Shown in pieces: positions 37,001-45,993 of a DNA stretch of 64,000 nt. Under the pieces are notes generated by a model that searched no databases, was not told the DNA's origin, and was given only the letters and a program-made list of their open reading frames with translations. Position 1 is the stretch's first letter; every line of letters begins with the position of its first letter. A program made the translations under genes and the position numbers. This stretch comes from Cohnella ginsengisoli (GTDB lineage Bacteria; Bacillota; Bacilli; Paenibacillales; Paenibacillaceae), in assembly GCF_029525555.1 (NCBI RefSeq), contig NZ_JAPDHZ010000003.1, positions 1,674,001 through 1,738,000 of the forward strand. The letters run 5' to 3'.

Positions 37001-40000
37001 CCCGCGCTGTTGTCCGCGTCGTTGTTGAAGACGGTCGTGACGCCGGATGCAAACGTCGGATCGTTGGAGATCTGCACGATGTGGTCGCGCCCCGTCCTGG
37101 CGATGCCCGAGACCCCGCCCCAGTCGTTCAGCACGTTGATGCGGCTGATCGCATAAGCCTGACCCAGATCTACCTGCACCCATTTGGGACCGTCGGCGAC
37201 GCTGATCAGCGCGTACCCGCTCGAAGCTCGCGCGCCGTCCGTCACGACCGAGACCGAGCCGCTGGACACCGCGCCGTTCGTGGTGACCGCCTTGCCGCGC
37301 GCGACGTTGACGGTCGTCTCCAGGACGACTTGAACCACGTTGGAGAGAGCCGACTCGTTGTTCGCGTCGTCCCGCGTATTCATCGCGAAGTAGTACGTCG
37401 CGCCCGGCGTCAAGCCCAGCACGGTGAACTTCTGCGCGGTGCCCGCCGCCAGCGGCGAGGGCTCCCCGGTCACGGGCGTGGCGTTCGCCCAGTTCGACTC
37501 GGTGATCGGCGAAGCGGCGTACCGAACGTCGTATTCGCTTGCCGTCCGGACGTTGCCGTCGTCGCCTGGCGCCGTCCAGCTCAGTTCGACGCTGCTCAGC
37601 GTTTTATTGCCGGCCGCAAGATTGGCGATCGCCGCCGGCGCGACATCGTCCGTTTCGCTGATAAGCAAGTAAGGCTTGTTGTACGGATGCTCCGAGCTGT
37701 TCAGCTCCACTCTTGCCGCTTGAGCCTGCGGATCGCTAATTTTAAAAGTGACGATTTTGTCGGTCATCTGGCTGTTAATAAACGCCGTGACGTCGAATTC
37801 ATACCAGCCCGGCTTGCTGAACTGGATCGATCCCAGCGGGACGGCGCCGGTCTCGTCGGCCAAGGTGAGCCTGTTGACCGTGCTTTCCGACCAGCTGTCG
37901 TTGATCAGTCCGGTGACGGCGAGCGCATGCGGCCGGCTTGGATTGTTCGGGATGTCCGATACGTACAGCTTCAAGACCGCGCGTTCGGCATGCGTCGCGG
38001 AATAACCGGTGAAGTCGGCCTTTAAATAACTCCAATACGTGCTGTTGCCGTTGTTCAGAATGATCAGCGATTGGCTTGTGCCGGATCTGTCGCCCGAGGC
38101 GGCCACATAGGCGTCGTCGGTCGGCGTGAATTCGGAACCCGACGCCGCAGGCGTGTTAACCTGTACGATGTTTGACAGCGGCGACACGTTGCCTTGGTCG
38201 TCCACCGTCTTCACGGCCGCATAAATGACGCTGCCTGCCGTGGGGCCCACGATCTTAACCGACTGCGAAGTCCCTGCGGCCGCAGGCAGCGGCGTCGCGT
38301 CCGCCTTCTGCGCGCTGCTCCAATTCGTTTCCGTGATCGGGGCATTCGCATAGCGAATGTCGTACGCATACGCGGTTCCCGTGTTGCCGTCGTCGCCCGC
38401 CGCCGTCCATGTCAACAGGAACGTACGGGACGTTATGTCGCTTGCCGTCAAATTGCCGATGGCGGCCGGCGGCGTCGTCTCGCTCGGCGCGAACTCGTCG
38501 GCGCCGACGTCGTACGCGCTGCCGTACGGACGGGCTTCGCCGTACATGTCGGTCGGCACGTCGGCCAGCGTCATGCCGACGTCTCTGGCTGCCATCCCGT
38601 TGAACGGATGCAGGCGATAGTCGCCGCCCGCCGGATCGACCAGCCAGCTTGCCGTCGCGCCCGTGATGTTGTTGCTCGCGACGGAGGTGCCGCCGTCGCG
38701 GTTTTTGACCGTGCCGGTCATCAGGTTGTTGCGCACCTCTCCGCTCGTGCCGGCGAACCGCGGCTCGATGGCGCCGACGCCGGATCCGGTGTTCAGGATC
38801 GTATTGTTGTACACCTTGTAGCCGTTGGCCTTGTTCAGGTAGACGCCCGTATCCGTAGCGCCGAAGACGACATTGTTGCGAATGATGCCGCCGCGATGCT
38901 CGTAGGTCTGATCCTGGTTGCGGAAAAAGGTCGCCCCCGTGCCGCCGCCGCCGAACGACAGGGCGACGAAGCTGCCTACGATCACGTTGTTCTCGAAGAT
39001 CGTATCGATGGAATTCCCCTTGGCGAAAATGCCGTAGCCGCCGCCGTTATTCGACGTCTTGGCGTTCTCGACGCGATTGCCGCGCACGATCCAGCCCTTG
39101 GAGGCGATCAGGTCGACGCCTTCCACGACGCTGCGCATGCCGCTCGCGGTGTAGCCGATCAGCGAGTTCTCGATGATGCCGTAATCGGTGTACCCGCTGC
39201 CGCTGTTCAGGTCGAAGGTCGTCTTGAAGCCGCCTTCGCCGTTGTCCCAGGTTTTCAAGCCGTCGGCATGGAAGTACTTCGAGCCCAGATTGACCTGGAT
39301 GGCATGATAATAGGAATCCTGAATCGTCATGTTCTTGAACGTGACATAATCGGAGTCGTTGACCTTAAAATTGATGTCGAGCGCGCTGTTGTTGATGCCG
39401 AGCCCCTTCACGACCGTCGCCGTGTAATTGCTGCCGGCGCCCCGGATCGTGATATTGTTCTTGCCCGTAATATTGATCGGCGTCGTCTGGTTATAGGTGC
39501 CCGCGGCCAGCGTGATGACGCGGCCGCCTGCCGGCGCGCCGTCGATCGCCGTCTGCAGGGCGGAGAGCGAGGAGACCGTGACGGCGTCGGCCGCCGGCGT
39601 CGCGATCGTGGCGCTCGCGGGATTGGACAGGCCCGATACGTTGCCTACGGCGTCCGTCGTCCGGACCGCGAAGTAATACGTAACGCCTGCGGTCAGCTCC
39701 GTCACCTTGAATTGCATAGGCGTGCCCGCCGTCGGCTGCGGCAGTTCGCCCTCCGCCTGCGTCGCCGACGCCCAGTTGGACGCAGTGATCGGCGAAGTCG
39801 AATAACGGACGTCGTAGCTGGCGGCTTTGCCGTTCGAGCCGTCGTCGCCCGGCGCCGTCCAGGTCAGCTTGACGGACTTGAACATCGCCTGGGTCGCCTG
39901 GAGGTTCGCGATGGCGGCCGGCGCGACCGTGTCCGCCGTCGGCGTGGTGATCGTCACGACGTTCGAGATCGGCGATTCGTTGACGAGATCCTTCGCTTTC

Positions 40001-41721
40001 AGCGCGAAGTAATAGGTCGTGCCCGGCGTCAGTCCGGTCACCGTGAACGACTCGGCCGAGCCGGCCGTCTTCGGCGCCGGAACGCCGGAGACAGGCGTCG
40101 CGGAGGACCAGTTGGACGAGGTGATCGCGCTCGTCGCGTAACGTAGGTCGTAAGCGACCGCCGTGCCCGTATTGCCGTCGCCGCCTGGCGCCGTCCAGGC
40201 GAGATCGGCGGACTGCCAGGAGACGAAGGTGCTCGCCAGGTTCGCCACCGCGGCGGGCGGCGAGCTGTCCTGGGGATCCGCGTACACTTCGAGCTCGACG
40301 GGCGTGTCGACGGTATTAACCGAGCCGTTGACCCGGACATGGCCGTTCGCCCAGTAGCGGACATAACGCGCGCCGACCGTGTCGGCGAGCAAGATGTCCT
40401 TGCCGCTGCCGTCGGCCGGCTCCATGTATTCGGCGTCCGTGCCGGCGCCTAGCCCGGCGCTGTTGTCGCCGTCGTTGTTGAACGCCGTGACGACGCCGCT
40501 CGCGAAGCTCGCGTCGTTGGACAGTTGGACGACGATGTCGCGGGCGTACCGATAGACGTCCGCGGAGGCGCCCCAATCGTTGCGAATATTGATCCGGGCG
40601 ATGTCGTAGGTTTTGCCCAGATCGACTTGCACCCACTTCGGACCGTCGGCGACGCTATAGAGCAAATAAGCGTCGCGCGTCTTCACGCCGTCCGTCAAGG
40701 CCGGGAACGGCTGTCCGGTCGAGCTGGCTGCGTTCGACGTGACCGGCTTGCCGAGGGCGATGTTGGCGACCGGCAGGGTCGAGACTTGGACGGAGGAGGA
40801 GAGTGCCGATACCTGTCCCGAGCTGCCGACCGTCTTCATGGCGAAGTAAAACGGCGTGCCGGAGGACAGCCCCTTCACGATCATGCTCTGGGCGGTGGAA
40901 GCCGCTGCGGGGGACGGCTCGCCGGTCACCCGTTTGACGACGAGACCGTTGTCCCAGTTCGCGCTCGTAATGGGAGAGGTCGAGTAACGGATGTCATAGC
41001 CGCTGACGGCCGACGGTCCCGGACTCGTCCAGGACAAGCTCGCGCTGTTGACCGAGGCGCTGCCCGCCGTCAGGCCGACTGCGCTCGGCAGCGACGTATT
41101 CGTCGCGGGAACGGCGGCATACACTTCCACTTCGACAGGCGTATTGACGGTCTGGACCGAGTTGTTCGAGGACCGGACGTGTCCGTTCGCCCAGGAGCGG
41201 ACGTACCGCGCATTCACGGGGGAAGAGAGCGTCACGGTCTTGCCGCTGCCGTCCGTCGGCTCCAGATAAGAAGCGTCGGTCCCTGCGCCCTGGCCGGCCG
41301 TGTTGTCCGTATCGTTGTTGAACACGGTCGTGACGCCGTTTGCAAACGAAGGGTCGTTGGACAGCTGGACGATGATGTCCCTGCCGGTCCGAGGCTCTGA
41401 AGGATTGAAGTCGTTCAATACGTTCACGCGCGTGACGTCGAACGATTCGCCGAGATCGAGCTGAACCCACTTGGGCCCGGCGGTTGCGTCGATCAGCAAG
41501 TAATTGGACGCCTGCCGGTCGCCGTCGACGAGCTTGGCGAGCGAGAGCGCGTTTTTGACGAGGCCGTTCGCGGTGACGGTCGCATGGCCGAGCGCGACGT
41601 TCGTCTCGACGGCGTCCGCGTGCGCGCGGGCGGCGGGGGAAAAGGTCAGAGGCGAGGAGATTAATGCGGCGACAAGCAGTGAAAGGCCTGACTTTTTTGA
41701 CGATCGACAGCATTCGGACAC
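34096..41721 (-). CDS. Giant secreted multidomain protein with two beta-helix domains, F5/8C and FN3 repeats
   Basis: 2541 residues as read. In order: signal peptide (SLLVAALISSPLTFSPAARA), F5/8-type C (discoidin) domain, FN3, second F5/8C, two FN3, a pectate-lyase-like right-handed beta-helix (about 700-1030; TVSSLSALQTAIDGAPAGGR, WIVRGNRVENAK), FN3, a DNRLRE/CBM-like module (TPTDDAYVAASGDRSGTSQS), FN3, F5/8C, two FN3, a second beta-helix, two short FN3 and a final F5/8C. The two beta-helix blocks are near duplicates. It probably binds and cleaves or remodels an acidic plant polysaccharide. GTG 41721 lies too close to AAAAGG; ATG 41713 (ten bases away) gives a better signal peptide if the T run 41693-41698 has one extra base. 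I see no gene in 41722-42015. Confidence 0.85.
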   Translation of the reverse strand: MSECCRSSKKSGLSLLVAALISSPLTFSPAARAHADAVETNVALGHATVTANGLVKNALSLAKLVDGDRQASNYLLIDATAGPKWVQLDLGESFDVTRVNVLNDFNPSEPRTGRDIIVQLSNDPSFANGVTTVFNNDTDNTAGQGAGTDASYLEPTDGSGKTVTLSSPVNARYVRSWANGHVRSSNNSVQTVNTPVEVEVYAAVPATNTSLPSAVGLTAGSASVNSASLSWTSPGPSAVSGYDIRYSTSPITSANWDNGLVVKRVTGEPSPAAASTAQSMIVKGLSSGTPFYFAMKTVGSSGQVSALSSSVQVSTLPVANIALGKPVTSNAASSTGQPFPALTDGVKTRDAYLLYSVADGPKWVQVDLGKTYDIARINIRNDWGASADVYRYARDIVVQLSNDASFASGVVTAFNNDGDNSAGLGAGTDAEYMEPADGSGKDILLADTVGARYVRYWANGHVRVNGSVNTVDTPVELEVYADPQDSSPPAAVANLASTFVSWQSADLAWTAPGGDGNTGTAVAYDLRYATSAITSSNWSSATPVSGVPAPKTAGSAESFTVTGLTPGTTYYFALKAKDLVNESPISNVVTITTPTADTVAPAAIANLQATQAMFKSVKLTWTAPGDDGSNGKAASYDVRYSTSPITASNWASATQAEGELPQPTAGTPMQFKVTELTAGVTYYFAVRTTDAVGNVSGLSNPASATIATPAADAVTVSSLSALQTAIDGAPAGGRVITLAAGTYNQTTPINITGKNNITIRGAGSNYTATVVKGLGINNSALDINFKVNDSDYVTFKNMTIQDSYYHAIQVNLGSKYFHADGLKTWDNGEGGFKTTFDLNSGSGYTDYGIIENSLIGYTASGMRSVVEGVDLIASKGWIVRGNRVENAKTSNNGGGYGIFAKGNSIDTIFENNVIVGSFVALSFGGGGTGATFFRNQDQTYEHRGGIIRNNVVFGATDTGVYLNKANGYKVYNNTILNTGSGVGAIEPRFAGTSGEVRNNLMTGTVKNRDGGTSVASNNITGATASWLVDPAGGDYRLHPFNGMAARDVGMTLADVPTDMYGEARPYGSAYDVGADEFAPSETTPPAAIGNLTASDITSRTFLLTWTAAGDDGNTGTAYAYDIRYANAPITETNWSSAQKADATPLPAAAGTSQSVKIVGPTAGSVIYAAVKTVDDQGNVSPLSNIVQVNTPAASGSEFTPTDDAYVAASGDRSGTSQSLIILNNGNSTYWSYLKADFTGYSATHAERAVLKLYVSDIPNNPSRPHALAVTGLINDSWSESTVNRLTLADETGAVPLGSIQFSKPGWYEFDVTAFINSQMTDKIVTFKISDPQAQAARVELNSSEHPYNKPYLLISETDDVAPAAIANLAAGNKTLSSVELSWTAPGDDGNVRTASEYDVRYAASPITESNWANATPVTGEPSPLAAGTAQKFTVLGLTPGATYYFAMNTRDDANNESALSNVVQVVLETTVNVARGKAVTTNGAVSSGSVSVVTDGARASSGYALISVADGPKWVQVDLGQAYAISRINVLNDWGGVSGIARTGRDHIVQISNDPTFASGVTTVFNNDADNSAGLGAGSDAAYQEPTDGSGKNIALATPVSARYVRSWANGHVRVTGETNLVNTPVELEVYANPGDATAPGAIANLSASGTTWKSTNLSWTAPGDDGTTGTAASYDIRYYTSSITENNWNNAVQLTNEPAPAIAGTTQTMAVTGLPAGASLFFAMRTFDEASNASALSNVVPVTTAANDPTPPAAIADLQAANPGARSVQLTWTAPGNDGNNGLAEGYDVRYSTSPITTEAQWAAATQAEDELAQKSPGQTMKYQVNQLQTGATYYFAVKTYDDGGNYGGLSNSVSATTATPTPDSVTVASLSQLQQAIDQAPAQGRVITLAAGTYSQTATININGKNNITIQGATSNYDDTVVAGPGIDASSMDINFKVNDSDYVTFKNMTIRDSYYHAIQVNSGSDYFRADHLKTWDNGEGGFKSTSGGSLDLPYADYGTIENSLIGYTTGGTRSVVEGVDLIAAKGWIIRGNTFQNAKMSGGGVAYAFFAKGNSIDTLVENNVFQNSFIAMSFGGGGTAPQYFRNGDTSLEHRGGIMRNNVVYGTADAGVYMNKASGFKVYNNTILGVPSGVGAVESRFAGSSGDVRNNLMDKAVKLRDGGAATSSNNITNGTASMLVNAAAGDYHLNAATASAAIDTGFALPADVPLDMDGQPRPSGSAYDIGADELSATPAAPTGLTASLVSGNVQLAWNVVSGATSYTVKRATVAGGPYTSLATGLTTNAYTDNAAAAGATYYYTVSAANAAGAGPNAAEASVTVPLAAPTGLTATGGSGKVNLGWTASAGATGYNVKRGTVSGGPYSIVATSVTGAVYADTTVANGTTYYYVVSALSSGGESADSAQVSATPSSGAALNRTGWTAAASSATYGTAAALDGNASTRWATSAAQQVGQYYQVNMGGAKTFNKITLDSTGGSDYPRAYEVYVSSDGTNWGTAVASGTGSGNVQTVAFPVQTAQYIKVVLTAAASPWWSIYEFNVYEP

Positions 41722-42015
41722 ATCCTTTTCATCGAATGGTCTTGCATGAAGCGTCGAATCCGATCTTGTCCTTCCCTTGCCGAACGTTCCTCAATTCCTC
41801 CTTTCCGTTGCCGATGCGGCATTCGTTGAAGCACCTTTCGCCCGCTTATCCTGCTAAGGCGCTTCTCCTTTAAAAGTGTCACATCCCCTTCCGTCGCACT
41901 ACGAGCGTAAATTGTCTTATACTCGGTCATTTCCATACAATCTTCCAAACCTCCGTGCGGCGCCCGCTTGTTTATTTGAACGACCTGTCGAATAAGCATG
42001 GGGCAGATTAAAAAC

Positions 42016-42058
42016 AAAAAAGATCGCAGTAGCCGTTCATAGCTACAGCGATCTTTTC
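42016..42058. terminator. Hairpin terminator
   Basis: AAAAGATCGC pairs with GCGATCTTTT around an inner AGTAGC/GCTAC stem. Strong in both directions. On the minus strand it would end transcripts coming from the small gene at 42134-42325 before the giant gene. Confidence 0.7.
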
Positions 42059-42083
42059 GCTTACCGCTTGCTTCTCGACCAGC

Positions 42084-42115
42084 AAAAAAGGGGAACCATT
42101 CGCATGGCCTTTTTT
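42084..42115 (-). terminator. Second terminator before the small broken gene's end
   Basis: AAAAAAGG/CCTTTTTT with an inner CCAT/ATGG stem, giving a T-run on both strands. It lies 18 bp past the stop of the small gene at 42134-42325. Confidence 0.65.
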
Positions 42116-42133
42116 ACTAGTCAAGCAAATCAA

Positions 42134-42325
42134 TTACATCCGGTTAGCGCGGCGCCGCTTGGCGACCTCTACCAGTCCGTACAAGCCACCTACGATGCCG
42201 ACGCCCACGAACAATCCTTTGACGAAATCAACGGAATTCGCATCTGCCTTGCCAAGCACGCTCGACAACACAATTCACATCGTAGACAGCATCAGAGTCG
42301 CCATTGCAACCTTCTTATTGTCCAT
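42134..42325 (-). pseudogene. Small secreted or membrane protein gene with in-frame TGA
   Basis: ATG 42325 opens a 64-codon frame that begins MDNKKVAMATLMLSTM, meets TGA at codon 17 (42275-42277), then continues IVLSSVLGKADANSVDFVKG and a Gly-rich helix GLFVGVGIVGGLYGLVEVAK with a basic tail RRRANRM to TAA at 42134. The two parts together look like one signal peptide (cleavage after GKADA) and one membrane helix. The gene is therefore either broken by a point mutation or misread, TGG being one base away. A terminator follows directly. I do not recognise the family. The track-sized gene callers would miss it. Confidence 0.5.
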
Positions 42326-42423
42326 CGTTCGTTCACGCCCCTATTAACGGTTAACTTCAAAACGCGTCCATAGCTGCCGAATGTTCTCTCCGACTTGCCC
42401 CCATAGTTTCACCCGCAATTCAT

Positions 42424-43701
42424 TTACACCTTGTACGCCTTCAGCGCCTTGAACACTTCCTTGAACGAAGGCTTCTTGCCGTACATAAGCACGCCGACGC
42501 GGTAGATCTTGGCGGCGAGCCAGCCGATGGCCAGCACGGACACGATCAGGATGCCGACCGACAGGACGATCTCCCACCAGGCCGGATCGGCGAGGCCGAT
42601 GCGCAGGAACAGGATGAACGGCGAGAAGAACGGGATGAACGAGCAGACGGTGATGAACGAGCTCTCGGGATTCGTCAGGCCGTAGATGGCGATGTAGAAG
42701 CCTGCGAGCGACAGCATCGTGACCGGCATGGACGTCTGGCTGAGATCCTCCGTGCGGCTCACGAGCGAGCCGATGGCGGCGAACAGCATGGCGTACAGGA
42801 AGTAGCCGAGCAGGTACATGACGATCGCGAAAATAATCATCTTGGGCTCGACGCTGGACAGGTCGATGCCGTACTTCTCGAGCGCGCCCTTGTTGTGGGG
42901 GAGCGTCAAGTTGATGAGGGTCGCGCCGACGAGCACGACGAGTTGGAGCAGGCCGACGAGGAAGGTGCCGATGACCTTGCCGAACATCTGCTTAAGCGGC
43001 GCCACGCTCGTGACGATGATCTCCATGACGCGCGAGCTCTTCTCGGCCGTGATCTCGGTCGCGATCAGCTGGCCGGTGATCATGACGGACATGAACAGCA
43101 GGATCAGGATAGCGTAGGTCAGGCCGATGGCCGTCCCTTGCTCAGCCTCCGTCTTGCCGCCGCCGTCCGCGATCTGGACGGTGTCGAGCTTGACCGGCGC
43201 CGTGAGCTTCGCGAACTGCTCGGCGGTCAGCTTGGCGTCACGGACCGCCTGCTCGGTCTTGACGAACTGAAGTCCCGTTTGGAGCGCGCCGGCCGTATCG
43301 GTGTCGAGCATCTTTTTCGAGTGGTAGACGACGTCCGGGAATCCGATTTCTTTATTTTCGGTAAAGGTAAGATAGCCTTTGATCTTGCCGTCGTCGATCG
43401 CCTGTTGAAGGGCGGCCGACTTGTCGGCCTCGGACCCGGACGCCTCGACCGGCACGAGCTGCACCTTCTGTTTTTCCGCCTGCCCGAACTGCTGCTCCAG
43501 TCCCTTGACGATCTCGCCCTGCTCGCCGTCAACATAGCCTACCTTCGCGGCCGAGCCCGGCCCCGTCAGCTTGTCGATGAAGTACGGCACGTTCGCGCCG
43601 ACCACGAGGAGCACGCCGAGAATAATCGTCGTTATAATGAAGGATTTGCTGCGGAGTTTGTTCCGCATCGTGAAGGCAATGACCGTACGCATGCTATTCA
43701 T
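42424..43701 (-). CDS. ABC-2 type exporter permease (NatB/YhaP-like)
   Basis: About 425 residues. One N-terminal membrane helix (FIITTIILGVLLVVGANVPY), a large extracytoplasmic domain with KVGYVDGEQGEIVKGLEQQ, then a block of five or six membrane helices (VMITGQLIATEITAEKSSRV, FLVGLLQLVVLVGATLINL, ending before a cytosolic tail). This is the NatB/YhaP topology. The start ATG 43701 overlaps the ATPase stop by eight bases; other in-frame starts lie at 43710 and 43692. It forms the membrane part of an exporter, of Na+, a peptide or a drug, with the ATPase at 43694-44597. Confidence 0.88.
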   Translation of the reverse strand: MNSMRTVIAFTMRNKLRSKSFIITTIILGVLLVVGANVPYFIDKLTGPGSAAKVGYVDGEQGEIVKGLEQQFGQAEKQKVQLVPVEASGSEADKSAALQQAIDDGKIKGYLTFTENKEIGFPDVVYHSKKMLDTDTAGALQTGLQFVKTEQAVRDAKLTAEQFAKLTAPVKLDTVQIADGGGKTEAEQGTAIGLTYAILILLFMSVMITGQLIATEITAEKSSRVMEIIVTSVAPLKQMFGKVIGTFLVGLLQLVVLVGATLINLTLPHNKGALEKYGIDLSSVEPKMIIFAIVMYLLGYFLYAMLFAAIGSLVSRTEDLSQTSMPVTMLSLAGFYIAIYGLTNPESSFITVCSFIPFFSPFILFLRIGLADPAWWEIVLSVGILIVSVLAIGWLAAKIYRVGVLMYGKKPSFKEVFKALKAYKV

Positions 43702-44597
43702 GGCTCTCACCTACCGTCTTTATGAAGATTTCGTTCAGGGTCGGCTCCAGCAGCTCGAAGCGTTCGACCGTGCCTTGCGCCATCGCGTGCTTCAGGATCT
43801 CCTGCGCGGCTTCCTTGCGGGAGACGACCAGATCGTAGCCCCGCTCCGTGCGGGTCGCGGACAGTACGCCCGGGATCCGGTCCAGCCCGGAGATCTCCTT
43901 CTCCGCGCCGATCACGACCTTTTCCCTGGGGAAACGGCTCTTGATCTCGCGAATCGGCCCCTGGAGCACCGGATTCGACTTGTGCATGATCGTGATGTTG
44001 CGGCACAGCTCCTCGACGTGCTCCATCCGGTGCGTCGAGAAGACGATGCTCGCGCCTTCGTCCCGCAGCTCCTTGACCGTCGACTTCAGCAGCTCGACGT
44101 TGACCGGATCGAGACCGCTGAACGCCTCGTCCATGATGAGGATGCTCGGCTTGTGAATGACCGCGGCGATGAACTGGATTTTCTGCTGGTTGCCCTTGGA
44201 GAGCTCCTCGACCTTCTTGTTGTAATATTCCGGCACCTGGAACCGGTCGAGCCACCGCTTCAGGTTCGCGTCGGCATCCCGGCGCGACATGCCCCGCAGC
44301 TGAGCCAGATACAGAATCTGCTCGCTCACCTTGATCTTCGGATACATGCCCCGCTCCTCCGGCAGATAACCCAGCATCGAGAGCTGTTCGGTGCTGTAAG
44401 GCTTCCCGCGGTAGCGGATGCTGCCTCCGTCAGGGAGAATGAGCCCGAGCACCATGCGCATCGTCGTCGTCTTGCCCGCGCCGTTCGCGCCGAGCAGCCC
44501 GTAGATTTCCCCCTTGCGCCACCTCGAAGCTGAGCCCGTTGACGGCGGTTTTGTCCCCGTATTGCTTGAACACCTTTTCGATTACCAGCGGATTCAT
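43694..44597 (-). CDS. ABC transporter ATP-binding protein (NatA/YhaQ-like), frameshifted as read
   Basis: About 300 residues once one base is removed from C run 44509-44513. ATG 44597 begins NPLVIEKVFKQYGDKTAVNG. The Walker A reads LLGANGAGKTTTMRMVLG after correction, LSKGNQQKIQFIAAV is the signature motif and SILIMDEAFSGLDPVN the Walker B, followed by the switch His in FSTHRMEH. The start overlaps the stop of the preceding ATPase. It pairs with the permease downstream. Confidence 0.88.
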
Positions 44598-45548
44598 CTT
44601 CCCGCATCCCCCCTTCCGGACTAGACAAGCCATGATCTCTTCCAATTCCATGCGCTGCGAGGACAGGATCCGGTAGCCGGCCGAGAGGCAGTAAGCTTCC
44701 GTCTCCTCCGGCGCGTCGGACTCGATCCGGCAGATGCCGGGCCCCGACTCCTGCGCCCCTTGGACGCCCGGCGCCTGCTTCAGGAGCCGCGCCGCGTCCT
44801 CCCTGCCGGCTGTCCCGTCCGCCCGTTGAACCGCCAGCACCCGCCACCCCTCGAACAACCGGTCCTTCTCGTACAGCCCGAGACAACGGCCGCGATGCAT
44901 GAACAGCACGTAGTCCGCGAGCCGGCGCACCTCCTCCGTGATGTGCGTCGCGAAGATCAGCGTACGGTCCCCCCGGTCCATGTACCGCGTGAGTTCGTCC
45001 AGCAGCGCCTTCCATGCCGAAGGATCGAGGCCCGACGACGGCTCGTCGAGCAGCAGCAGCTCCGGGTCATGCGCCATCGCGACCGCGAGCTCGGCCTTGC
45101 GGCGCATGCCCTTCGACAGCTTGCCGAGCTTTTGGGTCCGGTCGGCTTCGAAGCCGTGCATCAGCCGCTCGTACCGTTCCCAGCTCCAGCTCGGGTACCA
45201 AAGAGAAGCGAAGCGCGCTTTCTCGTCGGCGGTGAGGTGACTTTCATAAGCGTGGGGCAGCTCGGTCACGAAGCCGATCCGCTCTTTCAGCTCCGCGTCG
45301 CTGTCCGGCGACAGATGCCGGCCGAGCACCTCCGCCGCTCCCTCGCAAGGCGCAAGCCCGAGCAGCAGGCGCAGCAGCGTGCTCTTGCCGGACCCGTTCG
45401 GTCCGACGATGGCGGTCACCATTCCTGCCGGCACGGACAAATCGAGCGGTCCGAGCGCGAATCCGTCGTGCCGGACCGCCGCCCCTCTCAACGCAACGAC
45501 CGCCTTGTCGCTCTCCGCTTGCTCCAAGCCGTACAATCCGCGATTCAT
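44594..45548 (-). CDS. ABC transporter ATP-binding protein (YtrB-like), frameshifted at the end
   Basis: About 317 residues. The Walker A is AIVGPNGSGKSTLLRLLLG, the signature LSKGMRRKAELAVAMA, Walker B ELLLLDEPSSGLDPS and switch FATHITEEV. One extra base in C run 44608-44613 prevents the stop, making it appear fused to the next gene. Mended, it ends GDAGR at 44594, overlapping the next ATG (ATGA). It starts four bases inside the GntR stop. GntR-linked ATPases of this kind (YtrB) respond to cell-wall antibiotics in Bacillus. Confidence 0.88.
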
Positions 45549-45976
45549 CGCTGGCCCCCCTTATCCCCGTCGGCTTCCGCACGTTTGCGCGCATAGGCAT
45601 CGCGCCAGATTCGCTCCATCTCCTCGCGGCTGCACTGCAGCTGAAGGCCCGTCTCTACGGCACGCTCGAACGCCTCGACGACGCGCTCTAGCCGAAATTC
45701 ATCCCGCGCCGACTGGTCGATGCCCGCAACGAACGTCCCCGTCCCTTGCCTCGTGCGCAGCAGCCCTTCGTTCTCCAGATCCTGATACACTCTTCGCACC
45801 GTGATGGCGCTGCATCTGAGATCGGCCGCGAACTCCCGGATGGACGGCAGCAGCGTGCCCTCCGCCAGCTGGCCGCTCAGGATGAGGCTTCGCAGCTGGA
45901 CCTCCACTTGATGGTACAGAGGCTCGGGCCGATTCTCATCGATATGAACGGGTATCCACAAACCGCCTCGCCTCAT
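45545..45976 (-). CDS. GntR-family regulator, YtrA subfamily
   Basis: 143 residues: a winged-helix domain (PLYHQVEVQLRSLILSGQLA, LPSIREFAADLRCSAITVRR, TRQGTGTFVAG) and the short helical tail of the YtrA type, without a large ligand domain. It is encoded between an extra membrane protein and the ATPases, overlapping the first ATPase by four bases. The palindrome at 46741-46768 is its likely operator. Confidence 0.9.
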   Translation of the reverse strand: MRRGGLWIPVHIDENRPEPLYHQVEVQLRSLILSGQLAEGTLLPSIREFAADLRCSAITVRRVYQDLENEGLLRTRQGTGTFVAGIDQSARDEFRLERVVEAFERAVETGLQLQCSREEMERIWRDAYARKRAEADGDKGGQR

Positions 45977-45993
45977 TTCCTCCCGTTACTTGA

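Noticed and set aside
38194..40146. 650-residue plus-strand frame opposite the giant gene
   Set aside because: It is the antisense shadow of a GC-rich repetitive gene and is rich in Arg/Asp/Gly without any recognisable domain. Similar shadows are opposite kdpA (15365-17092), the sugar operon (21087-23636), kdpD (9986-11557) and ctaD (56818-58500).
42275..42277. Selenocysteine at the in-frame TGA
   Set aside because: No SECIS-like element was evident and the position lies in a signal peptide, where a redox residue makes no sense. Mutation or error is simpler.
44430..45548. Fusion of two ABC ATPases
   Set aside because: One extra base at 44608-44613 removes the stop of the first gene. Mended, the genes overlap by ATGA as is usual.
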